From Pseudomonas berkeleyensis (lineage in GTDB: Bacteria; Pseudomonadota; Gammaproteobacteria; Pseudomonadales; Pseudomonadaceae), in contig NZ_CP059139.1 in NCBI RefSeq assembly GCF_014109765.1, forward strand, positions 1,984,001-2,048,000: 64,000 bases of DNA, in the 5' to 3' direction. Positions 30,051 to 38,135 of this stretch are shown here, in pieces; within the stretch, counting starts at the first letter, position 1, and each line of letters starts with the position of its first letter. Below the pieces are notes generated by a model that searched no databases, was not told the origin of the DNA, and saw nothing but the letters and a program-made list of their open reading frames with translations. Made by a program: the position numbers and the translations under genes.

Positions 30051-30371
30051 GAATCGTCCTCCATGACGTTGCAAGTTCAGGTTAGACCGTTTTTTCGCAC
30101 TCGCCAGGGTGTCCTGGCGTCGATAGTTGGCGTCGCATAGCCAAGGTTTAATGCGGGATTGAAGTTTGCGACGCAAGCAATTGTTCTTGCCACGCTTTTG
30201 TCACGTACAAAGCTGTTTTGCGGTGTTATCATTCGCCGCGTCAGCCCCGCCGGGGCTTGTGGAATACCACCATGGACTTACCCAGTAGTTACTCAATACT
30301 CCCATCGCACAATCGTGTAAGACCTGATTGATCCCCTTTGGCGTGCCCGCCAACTGGGGGTGGAGCGCGCT
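30051..30371 (+). promoter_or_regulatory. Structured leader region of mgtE
   Basis: 321 bp between divergent genes. In order: a plausible promoter area (TTGTCA near 30198, TATCAT near 30227); a perfect hairpin AGCCCC-gcc-GGGGCT at 30243-30257; GTGG-aata-CCAC just before a short ORF (30272-30331). A second hairpin, CCCC-TT-TGGCG...CGCCA-ACT-GGGG, at 30333-30359 ends 2 nt before the mgtE ribosome site GGAG. The layout resembles an attenuator or translation-control leader; inference. Confidence 0.5.
30272..30331 (+). CDS. Candidate 19-codon leader peptide upstream of mgtE
   Basis: ATG-started frame encoding MDLPSSYSILPSHNRVRPD and TGA, ending just before the hairpin that precedes the mgtE ribosome site. 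It contains three prolines and Asp near both ends. Leader peptides rich in Pro and acidic residues control Mg2+ transporter genes in enterobacteria (mgtL before mgtA), so a similar role is conceivable. There is no strong ribosome site; the sequence before the ATG is itself self-complementary. Could be chance. Confidence 0.35.
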   Translation: MDLPSSYSILPSHNRVRPD

Positions 30372-31814
30372 ATGACTGAAGTAGAAACCAAAAAGCCGCA
30401 AGAGAGCCTGCAGGATCGCCTGGCCCAGGTGGTCGAACTGCTGCATCGGCACAAGCTGGTCGAAGACCTGACCCATCGTCAGGAAGGCCAGCATCATGAC
30501 CGGGTCGAGAGCCTGGTTCACCGGCAGAACCTCGCCGAGCTGCAGCGCAAGCTCGAAGACCTGCACCCCGCGGATATCGCCCACATCCTCGAAGCCTTGC
30601 CGCTCGATGAGCGTCTGACCGTTTGGCAACTGGTCAAGGCCGAGCGTGACGGTGACATCCTGCTGGAAGTTTCCGACTCGGTGCGTGAAACGCTGATCGC
30701 CGACATGGATGATCACGAGATTCTTGCGGCTGCCAAGGATCTGGACGCCGACGAACTTGCTGACCTAGCCCCTGAGTTGCCGCGCGACGTCGTCCATGAG
30801 CTGATGGAGTCGCTCGATGCGCAGCAGCGCGAGCGTGTGCGTTCGGTGCTGTCGTACGAGGAGGATCAGGTTGGTGCGCTGATGGACTTCGAGATGGTCA
30901 CCATCCGTGAAGACGTCAGCCTGGAAGTTGTGCTGCGGTACCTGCGTCGCCTGAAAGAGCTACCAGGCCATACCGACAAGCTGTTCGTGGTTGACTACGA
31001 CGGCGTGCTCAAGGGCGTGCTGCCGATCAAACGCCTGCTGGTCAACGACCCCGAGAAGCAGGTCGGCGAGGTCATGGCCGATGATCCGGTGAGCTTCCAC
31101 CCGGATGAGGACGGCTACGACGCTGCCCAGGCCTTCGAGCGTTACGACCTGATTTCCGCTCCGGTGGTGGACAAGAACGGCAAGCTGATCGGCCGTCTGA
31201 CCATCGACGAGATGGTCGACCTGATTCGTGAGGAAAGCGAAAGCGAAGTGCTGAACATGGCCGGTCTGCGCGAGGAGGAAGATATCTTCGCCTCGGTGTG
31301 GAAGTCGGTTCGCAACCGCTGGGCCTGGCTGGCGATCAACCTGGTGACTGCCTTCCTCGCTTCGCGGGTGATCGGCCTGTTCGAGGGCTCGATCGAGAAG
31401 CTGGTGGCGCTGGCGGCGCTGATGCCCATCGTGGCAGGGATTGGTGGCAACTCGGGCAACCAGACCATCACCATGATCGTGCGCGCCATGGCGCTGGATC
31501 AGGTCAGCACTGGTAACACCGCGCGGCTGGTGCGCAAGGAGCTGGGGGTTTCCCTGATCAATGGCATCCTCTGGGGCGGCGTGATTGGTGGGGTGGCCTA
31601 TTACCTGTACGACAGCTGGTCGCTGGGTGTGGTGATGACCGCGGCAATGACGCTGAACCTTCTGCTGGCTGCGCTGATGGGGGTGTTGATCCCCATGACC
31701 CTGGCGCGCCTGGGGCGCGACCCGGCCATGGGGGCTAGCGTGATGATCACCGCGATGACCGACAGCGGTGGCTTTTTCATCTTCCTGGGCTTGGCGTCGA
31801 TCTTCCTGCTGTAA
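30372..31814 (+). CDS. mgtE: Magnesium channel/transporter MgtE
   Basis: Inner-membrane Mg2+ channel gated by cytoplasmic Mg2+. 480 aa: N-terminal MgtE_N superhelical domain (about 55-160, ELQRKLEDLHPADIAHILEA), two CBS domains (about 165-290; FVVDYDGVLKGVLPIKRLLV, APVVDKNGKLIGRLTIDEM), then five membrane helices with the pore signature PIVAGIGGNSGNQTITMIVR and MTDSGGFFIFLGLASIFLL at the end. GGAG lies 6 nt before the ATG. A leader with hairpins and a short ORF precedes it. Confidence 0.95.
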   Translation: MTEVETKKPQESLQDRLAQVVELLHRHKLVEDLTHRQEGQHHDRVESLVHRQNLAELQRKLEDLHPADIAHILEALPLDERLTVWQLVKAERDGDILLEVSDSVRETLIADMDDHEILAAAKDLDADELADLAPELPRDVVHELMESLDAQQRERVRSVLSYEEDQVGALMDFEMVTIREDVSLEVVLRYLRRLKELPGHTDKLFVVDYDGVLKGVLPIKRLLVNDPEKQVGEVMADDPVSFHPDEDGYDAAQAFERYDLISAPVVDKNGKLIGRLTIDEMVDLIREESESEVLNMAGLREEEDIFASVWKSVRNRWAWLAINLVTAFLASRVIGLFEGSIEKLVALAALMPIVAGIGGNSGNQTITMIVRAMALDQVSTGNTARLVRKELGVSLINGILWGGVIGGVAYYLYDSWSLGVVMTAAMTLNLLLAALMGVLIPMTLARLGRDPAMGASVMITAMTDSGGFFIFLGLASIFLL

Positions 31815-31820
31815 GTCGGG

Positions 31821-32282
31821 TCAGTTCATCAGTTCGACCAGGCGCCAGGTATCGAGAAAGGCCGTGACCTGTGTGATCCGGCCGTTCTCCAGCTGCATGT
31901 GCCAGGAATAGCTGTTCTCGTAGCGGCTGCCGTCCTTGGCAGTCGCCTGGCCATCCCAAAATGCGACGACATGGGGCCCCTGTGCCACGATCTGGCGAAC
32001 GGTGGGCACGATGGGGGTCGCCAGTTTGTCGGTAATGGGCTTGACCGCATCCTCCATGAAGGCTTCGCGCGTGCGGTAGGTGCCCGAGACCGGGCTGTTG
32101 CCGGCCACGACCCAGACGGCATCGTCGGCGAGCAACTGAAAGATGCCGCCTTGGCCGGCGCGCCAGTCATCGAAGGCTTTCTGGATCAGGGCTGAATTGG
32201 CTTCGGCGTCGTCACTCGCCCAGCTTGGTAGGCAGATCGAGGCGCTGAGCAGCAGTGCAGCGGCGACTTTGTGCATGTTCAT
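31821..32282 (-). CDS. Exported SnoaL/NTF2-like protein
   Basis: 153 aa with a signal peptide (MNMHKVAAALLLSASICLPSWA) and an NTF2-like fold: ALIQKAFDDWRAGQGGIFQL, LADDAVWVVAGNSPVSGTYR, ENSYSWHMQLENGRITQVTAF, FLDTWRLVELMN. Such proteins bind or turn over small ligands; the substrate is unknown. AGGAAAAA precedes the start. Last of three minus-strand genes with the Atu4866-like protein and an SDR, so probably co-transcribed. Confidence 0.82.
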   Translation of the reverse strand: MNMHKVAAALLLSASICLPSWASDDAEANSALIQKAFDDWRAGQGGIFQLLADDAVWVVAGNSPVSGTYRTREAFMEDAVKPITDKLATPIVPTVRQIVAQGPHVVAFWDGQATAKDGSRYENSYSWHMQLENGRITQVTAFLDTWRLVELMN

Positions 32283-32298
32283 AGGCTTTTTCCTCGTG

Positions 32299-32631
32299 TC
32301 ATTGTTCGTCAGTTGGGCGGCTTTGTCGGCGCAGCACCATGCCGCCGTGGTAGAGCACGTCGTCGATGAATTCACCGTCGGCGGTGAAGCCTGTGTCATC
32401 GACATAGTCGATATGGTTGTCGGTAAGGTGGTAGCTGCCCTGGTAGGCGCTTTCTCGATTCCCGCGGGCCTCGTCGTAGCGTCCGTTGGCGAGTAGCTCA
32501 TGGCGGACGTGACCATCGTCCGTTACCCACATCCCTACGTAGGGATGTGGGTTCTTCGCTTCTGCCATGGCCATCTCTGGCGACAGCAGTCCGCTGATCA
32601 GCAGCGCTGCAACAGTGGTCTTCGCTGACAT
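32299..32631 (-). CDS. Exported Atu4866-domain protein
   Basis: 110 aa, signal peptide MSAKTTVAALLISGLLSPEMAMA, then the Atu4866 pattern NPHPYVGMWVTDDGHVRHEL, RYDEARGNRESAYQGSY, DYVDDTGFTADGEFIDDVLYHG. Family members are small beta-barrel proteins found next to oxidoreductases; no biochemical role is known to me. GGAGAG precedes the ATG I chose; an in-frame ATG at 32643 overlapping the SDR stop would add four residues. Confidence 0.78.
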   Translation of the reverse strand: MSAKTTVAALLISGLLSPEMAMAEAKNPHPYVGMWVTDDGHVRHELLANGRYDEARGNRESAYQGSYHLTDNHIDYVDDTGFTADGEFIDDVLYHGGMVLRRQSRPTDEQ

Positions 32632-32642
32632 GCTGCTCTCCA

Positions 32643-33365
32643 TCAATACGGGCTGGCGGTCGGGCGCACGATCAGCTCGCTGACGTCGACGTCATCAGGC
32701 TGCTCGATGGCATAGGCGACGGCCCGGGCGATGGCATCAGGCGTGATGGCAACGCGGCGGAAGGCTTTCATTGCCTCGCGAGCACTGGTGTCGGAGATGC
32801 TGTCGGCAAGTTCCGACTCAACCACGCCCGGGCAGACAGTGGTGACACGGATACGCTCGTTTTCCTGGCGCAGCCCCTCGGAAATCGCCCACACGGCATA
32901 CTTGGTCGCGCAGTACACCGCTGCGGTGGGCGACACCGCATGGGCGCCGATGGAGGCAATATTGATCACCTGGCCGCGTCCACGGCTTTCCATGCCTGGC
33001 AGAACGGCCGCGATGCCATGCAGTACGCCGCGTATGTTGACGTCGATCATGCGGTTCCACTCATCCACTTTCAGCGCGTTGAGCGGTGACAGGGGCATCA
33101 CACCTGCGTTGTTGATGATCACGTCGGCCGGACCGTAACGATCCTCGGCGAAGGCGACGAAGGCCTGCATGTCGTCCAGGCGAGTCACGTCCAGTTCGCG
33201 GAAGGCAGCATTGAGGCCCTCGGCCTGAAGTTCTTCGGTCAGCTTTTGTAGGCGCTCGGTGCGACGTGCGCCGAGCACGACCTTGTGGCCCTGTCTCGCC
33301 AGGTGAATGGCGATGGCCTCCCCGATGCCGCTGCTGGCTCCGGTGATGAGTATGACTTTGCTCAT
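32643..33365 (-). CDS. Short-chain dehydrogenase/reductase
   Basis: NAD(P)-dependent oxidoreductase, 240 aa classical SDR: cofactor motif TGASSGIG at residues 8-15, NNAG at ~86-89, catalytic Ser in NIASIGAHA, and YCATK with the Tyr and Lys. An Arg pair after the first strand (LGARRTERL) suggests NADP preference. Substrate unknown; similar to the YdfG/serine-dehydrogenase-like subgroup. First of three minus-strand genes, divergent from an AraC regulator that probably controls it. Confidence 0.92.
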   Translation of the reverse strand: MSKVILITGASSGIGEAIAIHLARQGHKVVLGARRTERLQKLTEELQAEGLNAAFRELDVTRLDDMQAFVAFAEDRYGPADVIINNAGVMPLSPLNALKVDEWNRMIDVNIRGVLHGIAAVLPGMESRGRGQVINIASIGAHAVSPTAAVYCATKYAVWAISEGLRQENERIRVTTVCPGVVESELADSISDTSAREAMKAFRRVAITPDAIARAVAYAIEQPDDVDVSELIVRPTASPY

Positions 33366-33513
33366 ATGAACTCCTGCTTGGATGTCTTGGGGACGAGTCC
33401 ATGCTAGGCGGGGCAGGGGTGTTCGCTAAGTCTGGTTACTCTTTCGATATTGCCTGTTTCTATTGAATGAACCCTAGAATGTGGCTCTATCGGGTTCTGG
33501 ATGACCGACGACG

Positions 33514-34440
33514 ATGAGTGTGATTCCCGAGGCGTCGCATCGGCGCATGGTTGAATTGTTGAAGCGGCTGGCGCCAGAAGAGGGCTATACCCGATCCGGT
33601 CTCGATGGCGTGACGTTCATGCGCAGCAACCGGGCGCTACCCAGCACTCCGGCCTTGTACGAGCCGAGTATCGTCATCGTCATTCAGGGGCGAAAGACGG
33701 GGCTGCATGGCGGAAAGCTGTATGTGTATGACGCTCGGCATTATCTGGTGCTGTCGGTGCCATTGCCGTTCACCATTGAGACCGAGGCGAGCGAGCAGGA
33801 GCCCATGCTGGGCTTGGCCCTGCGTATTGACCAGCCCGTGGTGGCCGAGTTGGCGATGGGGTTGGACGACTCGGGTGGCTCGCTAGCGTCGGAGTTGGAA
33901 CCGCTTTGCTCGACACCGGTGGACGCCAAGCTGGCGGATGCGACGTTGCGTCTGCTAGAGGCGTTGAGCTCGGCGGAGGAGGCGCGTTTGCTCGGGCCGT
34001 CGATCATGCGCGAGATCGTCTTTCGGGTTCTGGTGGGCGAGCAGGGCGCAGGGCTGCGTGCAAGTCTGGCTCAGGGCGGGCACTTCGGGCGAATCGCCCG
34101 TGTGCTGCAGCGCATTCACGGCGATTACCAGGCAGATCTGGATGTGCCGACCCTGGCCGATATGGCCAGCATGAGCGTGCCGGCCTTTCATGTGCACTTC
34201 AAGGCGGTGACCTCGTCATCGCCCTTGCAGTACCTCAAGACCGTGCGATTGCACCAGGCACGCTTGCTGATGATCCGTGAGGGCGCCAGTGCGCTCAGTG
34301 CTTCTCAATGGGTGGGTTACGAGAGCCCGTCGCAGTTCAGTCGCGAGTTCAAGCGCCTGTTCGGTCGCTCACCCGTACATGAGACGCGGCACCTGAAGGC
34401 GCTGCTGTCCATGGCGCCGGCGGTGGATGTCGCCTCCTGA
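33514..34440 (+). CDS. AraC-family regulator, YqhC-like
   Basis: 308 aa. The N-terminal AraC_N cupin-like domain has the usual pattern (ALYEPSIVIVIQGRKTGLHG, YLVLSVPLPFTIETEASEQEP). The C-terminal two-HTH domain follows (LDVPTLADMASMSVPAFHVHF; LHQARLLMIREG; SASQWVGYESPSQFSREFKR). YqhC-type regulators activate neighbouring oxidoreductase genes in response to aldehydes; here an SDR is divergent, so the pair is likely a local stress or detoxification switch. It ends at a strong terminator. Confidence 0.88.
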   Translation: MSVIPEASHRRMVELLKRLAPEEGYTRSGLDGVTFMRSNRALPSTPALYEPSIVIVIQGRKTGLHGGKLYVYDARHYLVLSVPLPFTIETEASEQEPMLGLALRIDQPVVAELAMGLDDSGGSLASELEPLCSTPVDAKLADATLRLLEALSSAEEARLLGPSIMREIVFRVLVGEQGAGLRASLAQGGHFGRIARVLQRIHGDYQADLDVPTLADMASMSVPAFHVHFKAVTSSSPLQYLKTVRLHQARLLMIREGASALSASQWVGYESPSQFSREFKRLFGRSPVHETRHLKALLSMAPAVDVAS

Positions 34441-34453
34441 TGCAGCCAACGAA

Positions 34454-34482
34454 AAGACCGGCCAGGGGCCGGTCTTGTCTTT
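34454..34482 (+). terminator. Terminator of the AraC-type regulator
   Basis: AAGACCGGCC-agg-GGCCGGTCTT then GTCTTT; 10-bp stem, 13 nt after the stop. The fold-back repeat begins immediately after its T run. Confidence 0.9.
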
Positions 34483-34627
34483 AGAGCCTGTTCAAAGTCT
34501 GCTGCGCGTCGGCACTGCGGCGTTAAAAACAGGCTCGGACTGCTCATTTACAGCTCGTAAACTCCGCGTCCTCGCCTGTTTTCGCCTTGCATTGCTCTAG
34601 CTCGCGAGACTTTGAACAGGCTCTTAG
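34482..34627. repeat. Fold-back intergenic repeat, copy 2 (best preserved)
   Basis: About 146 bp. Perfect 18-bp terminal inverted repeat AGAGCCTGTTCAAAGTCT (34483-34500 and 34607-34624), perfect inner stem AAAACAGGC/GCCTGTTTT, apical stem TTTAC-agctc-GTAAA. It lies between the regulator terminator and the amrZ stop. Confidence 0.85.
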
Positions 34628-34635
34628 GGCTCGCC

Positions 34636-34953
34636 TCAGGCTTCTTCGGCGGCCATTTCCACGTCGTGAGCGATCAGTGCAACCAGCGCGTTCTGCTGGC
34701 GGCGTGAAAGCTGACGAAAACGTTGCAGCAATTCGCGTTCGTGCAGGCTCAGCTCGGGGCTGTCGAGGCGAATGTTGAGATCGTCATCCAGAGCGCCTTC
34801 CTGAAGCATGCTTTGCTCCAGGCGAGCGATGATTTCCGAGTTCATGCTGCGGTGATGGTTGCGTGCTACATCAGCGATACGCTCACGCATGCCATCGGGC
34901 AAGCGAACAACGAATTTGTCAGCCGTGCGGCTGGAATAGATAGCCTGTTTCAT
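34636..34953 (-). CDS. amrZ: Ribbon-helix-helix regulator AmrZ (AlgZ)
   Basis: DNA-binding regulator of alginate, motility and biofilm genes in Pseudomonas. 105 aa, Arc/MetJ-type: the RHH segment [20 protein letters not shown] followed by [20 protein letters not shown] (about 8-47) is almost as I recall it from P. aeruginosa AmrZ. The C-terminal tetramerisation part [20 protein letters not shown] follows. The N-terminal tail is a few residues shorter than in P. aeruginosa. Upstream DNA has three ACCGGT palindromes that may be autoregulatory. Confidence 0.92.
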   Translation of the reverse strand: MKQAIYSSRTADKFVVRLPDGMRERIADVARNHHRSMNSEIIARLEQSMLQEGALDDDLNIRLDSPELSLHERELLQRFRQLSRRQQNALVALIAHDVEMAAEEA

Positions 34954-35346
34954 AGGGCGCTTACATTACCGGTTAGTTCAGGGAGCGATACTGGTAGTCA
35001 GTTTCAAGATTGTCACCGGTTTGACCGTCTTTCGCACTAGCCGTTCAACCGGTATCGCGTTCTGCGTCGTTATGACCCTGGGGTCATCTGAACAGTTCCT
35101 TGACGCCAAATACGTGGCACATTGTGCTTCAGGTAAAGGCTTTATGCCAGCACCGGCTGTCAGAAATGCGCAGTACTCAGCATTAAGCCCTCCGTTTCGA
35201 CGCCACTACACACAAAAGATTCAAGTGATAGTCACTCAAACGTAACGACCATTTCACAGCTCTGACACAGGATCTGCCTACCTTGGTCTACACCAGAAGG
35301 CGGTCGAGCTGCCCTCTGTTCATTGATGATAGTAGAGGGCCAGCAT
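34954..35346. promoter_or_regulatory. Divergent amrZ/phnC intergenic region
   Basis: 393 bp. The amrZ side (34968-35053) has three ACCGGT hexamers; the phnC side has a Pho-box-like repeat (35240-35268). The short frames found here are not protein-like. GAGGG precedes the phnC start. Confidence 0.55.
35240..35268 (+). promoter_or_regulatory. Candidate Pho box upstream of phnC
   Basis: Three 7-mers at exact 11-bp spacing, ACGTAAC-gacc-ATTTCAC-agct-CTGACAC, against the PhoB repeat CTGTCAT/CTGTCAC (about 4/7, 4/7 and 6/7 matches). It stands ~80 bp before the phosphonate operon, a known PhoB target in other bacteria. Inference. Confidence 0.5.
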
Positions 35347-36171
35347 ATGAGCGCAGCGATTCGAGTCGACCGACTGAACAAGAGCTTCGGCCGTAAACAG
35401 GCACTGTTCGACCTGGCGCTGTCGGTGCAGCCGGGCGAGATGGTCGCGCTGATCGGCGCTTCGGGCTCGGGCAAGTCGACGCTGCTGCGGCATCTGGCGG
35501 GGCTGGCACGCGGTGACGCGGGCAGCATCGAGGTACTTGGGCGCCAGGTACAGGCTGACGGCCGCTTGAATGGCGATGTACGTCGGCAGCGCGCCGACAT
35601 TGGCTACATCTTCCAGCAGTTCAACCTGGTTGGCCGCCTCAGCGTGCTGCAGAACGTGCTGCTCGGTGGCCTGGGCCGCATGCCGCGCTGGCGCGGCAGT
35701 TTCAGTCTGTTCAGCGTCGAAGAGAAACAGCGCGCCATGCAGGCGCTGGAGCGGGTCGGGCTGGCCGAGTTCGCCGCGCAGCGTGCCTCGACTCTTTCCG
35801 GTGGACAGCAACAGCGCGTGGCCATCGCCCGTGCGCTGTGCCAGCAGGCCGAGGTGATTCTCGCTGACGAGCCGATTGCCTCGCTCGACCCGGAGTCGGC
35901 GCGCAAGGTGATGGAGATTCTCGCCGACATCAACCGCCGCGACGGCAAGACGGTGGTGGTGACCCTGCATCAAGTCGATTATGCGGTGCGCTATTGCCAG
36001 CGCGCCGTGGCGCTCAAGAACGGGCGCATTCATTTCGACGGCCCGACCGAAGGCTTCAACCCCGATTTCCTCAATGACCTCTACGGCGGCGATCTCGATA
36101 TCAGCCTGCTGCTGCCGCAAGGGCAGCGCCCACGGGCTGTAGAGCGTCCGCTGACGCTGGCCAAGGCCTGA
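35347..36171 (+). CDS. phnC: Phosphonate ABC transporter ATPase PhnC
   Basis: ATP-binding subunit of the phosphonate importer. 274 aa: Walker [10 protein letters not shown] at 37-45, Q-loop in [19 protein letters not shown], signature [15 protein letters not shown], Walker [15 protein letters not shown], switch His in [18 protein letters not shown]. The motif [15 protein letters not shown] is characteristic of PhnC. First gene of phnCDEFGHIJKLMNP, behind a candidate Pho box; an open frame starting 24 nt upstream is not needed. Confidence 0.95.
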   Translation: MSAAIRVDRLNKSFGRKQALFDLALSVQPGEMVALIGASGSGKSTLLRHLAGLARGDAGSIEVLGRQVQADGRLNGDVRRQRADIGYIFQQFNLVGRLSVLQNVLLGGLGRMPRWRGSFSLFSVEEKQRAMQALERVGLAEFAAQRASTLSGGQQQRVAIARALCQQAEVILADEPIASLDPESARKVMEILADINRRDGKTVVVTLHQVDYAVRYCQRAVALKNGRIHFDGPTEGFNPDFLNDLYGGDLDISLLLPQGQRPRAVERPLTLAKA

Positions 36172-36221
36172 CGTCCCTCAGATTCGAACCCTAACGCCAA
36201 CCCGCAACAGGAGTGTGCTCC

Positions 36222-37223
36222 ATGTTCAAACGCATCGGCCAGGTGCTGGCTGCCTCTGCGCTCGTCACCGGTTCCCTGCTGGGCTCGGCCCAGGCAGCCG
36301 AGGAACTCAATTTCGGCATCATTTCCACCGAGTCCTCGCAGAACCTCAAGGCCATGTGGGATCCCTTCCTGGCTGACATGAGCAAGCAGACCGGCGTGAA
36401 GATCAACGCCTTCTTCGCCCCGGACTATGCCGGAATCATCCAGGGCATGCGTTTCGACAAGGTCGACGTGGCCTGGTACGGCAACAAGTCGGCAATGGAA
36501 GCAGTGGATCGCGCCGGTGGCGAGATCTTCGCCCAGACCGTGGCGGCCAATGGTGCGCAGGGTTACTACAGCCTGCTGGTGGCGCACAAGGACAGCCCGA
36601 TCGACTCGGTCGAGGACATGCTCAAGAACGCCAAGTCGCTGACTTTCGCCAACGGTGACCCGAACTCCACTTCCGGTTACCTGGTACCCGGCTACTACGT
36701 GTTCGCCCAGAACAACGTCGACGCCAGCAAGATCTTCAAGCGTTCGCTCAATGGCAGCCATGAGGTCAACGCGCTGTCGGTGGCCAACAAGCAGGTCGAT
36801 GTCGGCACCTTCAACAGCGAGGGCATGGAGCGCCTGGAAGTCACCGCACCGGACAAGGCCGCGCAGCTCAAGGTGATCTGGACGTCGCCGCTGATCCCGT
36901 CCGACCCCATCGTCTGGCGCAAGAACCTGCCGCAGGAAACCCGCGACAAGCTGCGCGACTTCTTCATGAGCTACGGCGCCAAGCCGGAAGAAAAGAAAGT
37001 GCTCGAAGGCCTGCAGTGGGGCCAGTTCAAGCAGTCCGACAACGATCAGCTACTGCCGATTCGTCAGCTCGAACTGTTCAAGAAACGCACCGAGGTGGCC
37101 AACAACGCCGCACTCAAGGACGCCGACAAGCAGGCGCAACTCAAGGCGCTGGACGCCGAGCTGGCCAAGCTGGAGCAGCGCATGGCCGAGCGTGAGAAGC
37201 AAAACGGCGCCAGCGCCGGTTGA
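36222..37223 (+). CDS. phnD: Phosphonate-binding periplasmic protein PhnD
   Basis: Periplasmic substrate receptor for phosphonates. 333 aa: signal peptide [20 protein letters not shown]...AQAA, then the PhnD pattern [51 protein letters not shown] and [20 protein letters not shown]. The C-terminus is a charged, probably helical tail ([20 protein letters not shown]). CAGGAG precedes the start. A strong hairpin follows it, separating binding-protein from permease expression. Confidence 0.95.
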   Translation: MFKRIGQVLAASALVTGSLLGSAQAAEELNFGIISTESSQNLKAMWDPFLADMSKQTGVKINAFFAPDYAGIIQGMRFDKVDVAWYGNKSAMEAVDRAGGEIFAQTVAANGAQGYYSLLVAHKDSPIDSVEDMLKNAKSLTFANGDPNSTSGYLVPGYYVFAQNNVDASKIFKRSLNGSHEVNALSVANKQVDVGTFNSEGMERLEVTAPDKAAQLKVIWTSPLIPSDPIVWRKNLPQETRDKLRDFFMSYGAKPEEKKVLEGLQWGQFKQSDNDQLLPIRQLELFKKRTEVANNAALKDADKQAQLKALDAELAKLEQRMAEREKQNGASAG

Positions 37224-37232
37224 GCCTCGGAG

Positions 37233-37258
37233 CCGCCCCGCGAAAGTGGGGCGGTTTT
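37233..37258 (+). terminator. Hairpin between phnD and phnE
   Basis: CCGCCCC-gcgaaagt-GGGGCGG-TTTT, 7-bp GC stem with short T run, 9 nt after phnD. Followed at 37264-37289 by a REP-like half GCTCGCCGCTGAAGCGCCTCCCAC. Likely a partial terminator or 3'-stabiliser giving more PhnD than PhnE. Confidence 0.7.
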
Positions 37259-37305
37259 CGAAAAGCTCGCCGCTGAAGCGCCTCCCACTGGAACGAGAGT
37301 TACCC

Positions 37306-38097
37306 ATGACCACACTGACCACCGCTACCCCGGTCGCCGAGGGTAAGCGCAGCTGGCTGCAACTGATCGGCTGGGGCCTGTTCTTCGCCGTGCTCGCCTG
37401 GTCCTGGCAGGGCGCGGAAATGAACCCGCTGGCGCTGGTGCGCGATGCCGGCAACATGGCCACCTTCGCTGCCGACTTCTTCCCGCCGGATTTCAGCAAC
37501 TGGCAGCACTACCTCAAGGAGATGGTGACCACCGTGCAGATCGCCCTCTGGGGCACGGTGCTGGCCATCGTCTGCGCCATTCCGCTGGGCATCCTCTGCT
37601 CCGAGAACATCGTGCCCTGGTGGGTGTACCAGCCGGTACGCCGGGTGATGGATGCCTGCCGTTCGATCAACGAAATGGTTTTCGCCATGCTCTTCGTCGT
37701 TGCGGTCGGGCTCGGCCCCTTCGCCGGCGTGCTGGCACTGTTCATCAGCACCACCGGGGTGCTGGCCAAGCTCTTCGCCGAGGCGGTCGAGGCCATCGAT
37801 CCGGGCCCGGTCGAAGGCGTGCGCGCCACCGGTGCCAGTGCTCTGCAGGAGGTGATCTTCGGTGTCATTCCGCAGGTGCTACCACTGTGGATTTCCTACT
37901 CGCTGTACCGCTTCGAGTCCAACGTGCGCTCGGCCACGGTGGTCGGCATGGTCGGGGCCGGCGGCATCGGCGTGATCCTCTGGGAGGCCATTCGCGGCTT
38001 CCAGTTCGCCCAGACCTGCGCGTTGCTGATCGTGATCATCCTGGTGGTGAGTGCCATCGACATTCTGTCCCAGCGCCTGCGCAAGCTCTTTATCTGA
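37306..38097 (+). CDS. phnE: Phosphonate ABC transporter permease PhnE
   Basis: Inner-membrane permease of the phosphonate importer. 263 aa with about six hydrophobic helices, BPD_transp_1 fold; [20 protein letters not shown] and the EAA-type loop [20 protein letters not shown] are typical of PhnE, and [19 protein letters not shown] ends the family signature. The ATG at 37306 has GAACGAGAG upstream. The open frame before it runs through the hairpin and REP half and is rejected. Confidence 0.94.
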   Translation: MTTLTTATPVAEGKRSWLQLIGWGLFFAVLAWSWQGAEMNPLALVRDAGNMATFAADFFPPDFSNWQHYLKEMVTTVQIALWGTVLAIVCAIPLGILCSENIVPWWVYQPVRRVMDACRSINEMVFAMLFVVAVGLGPFAGVLALFISTTGVLAKLFAEAVEAIDPGPVEGVRATGASALQEVIFGVIPQVLPLWISYSLYRFESNVRSATVVGMVGAGGIGVILWEAIRGFQFAQTCALLIVIILVVSAIDILSQRLRKLFI

Positions 38098-38107
38098 AGG
38101 AGAAGGA

Positions 38108-38129
38108 GGGCGCCTGTGTGCGCCCTTTT
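38108..38129 (+). terminator. Hairpin between phnE and phnF
   Basis: GGGCGC-ctgtgt-GCGCCC-TTTT, 6-bp stem 6 nt before the phnF ATG. It lies between transport and C-P lyase parts of the operon; partial terminator or attenuator. Confidence 0.6.
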
Positions 38130-38135
38130 CAAACG

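Noticed and set aside
34723-35245. Two plus-strand frames over and beside amrZ
   Set aside because: One is antisense to amrZ, the other lies in regulatory DNA; neither has a ribosome site or protein-like composition.
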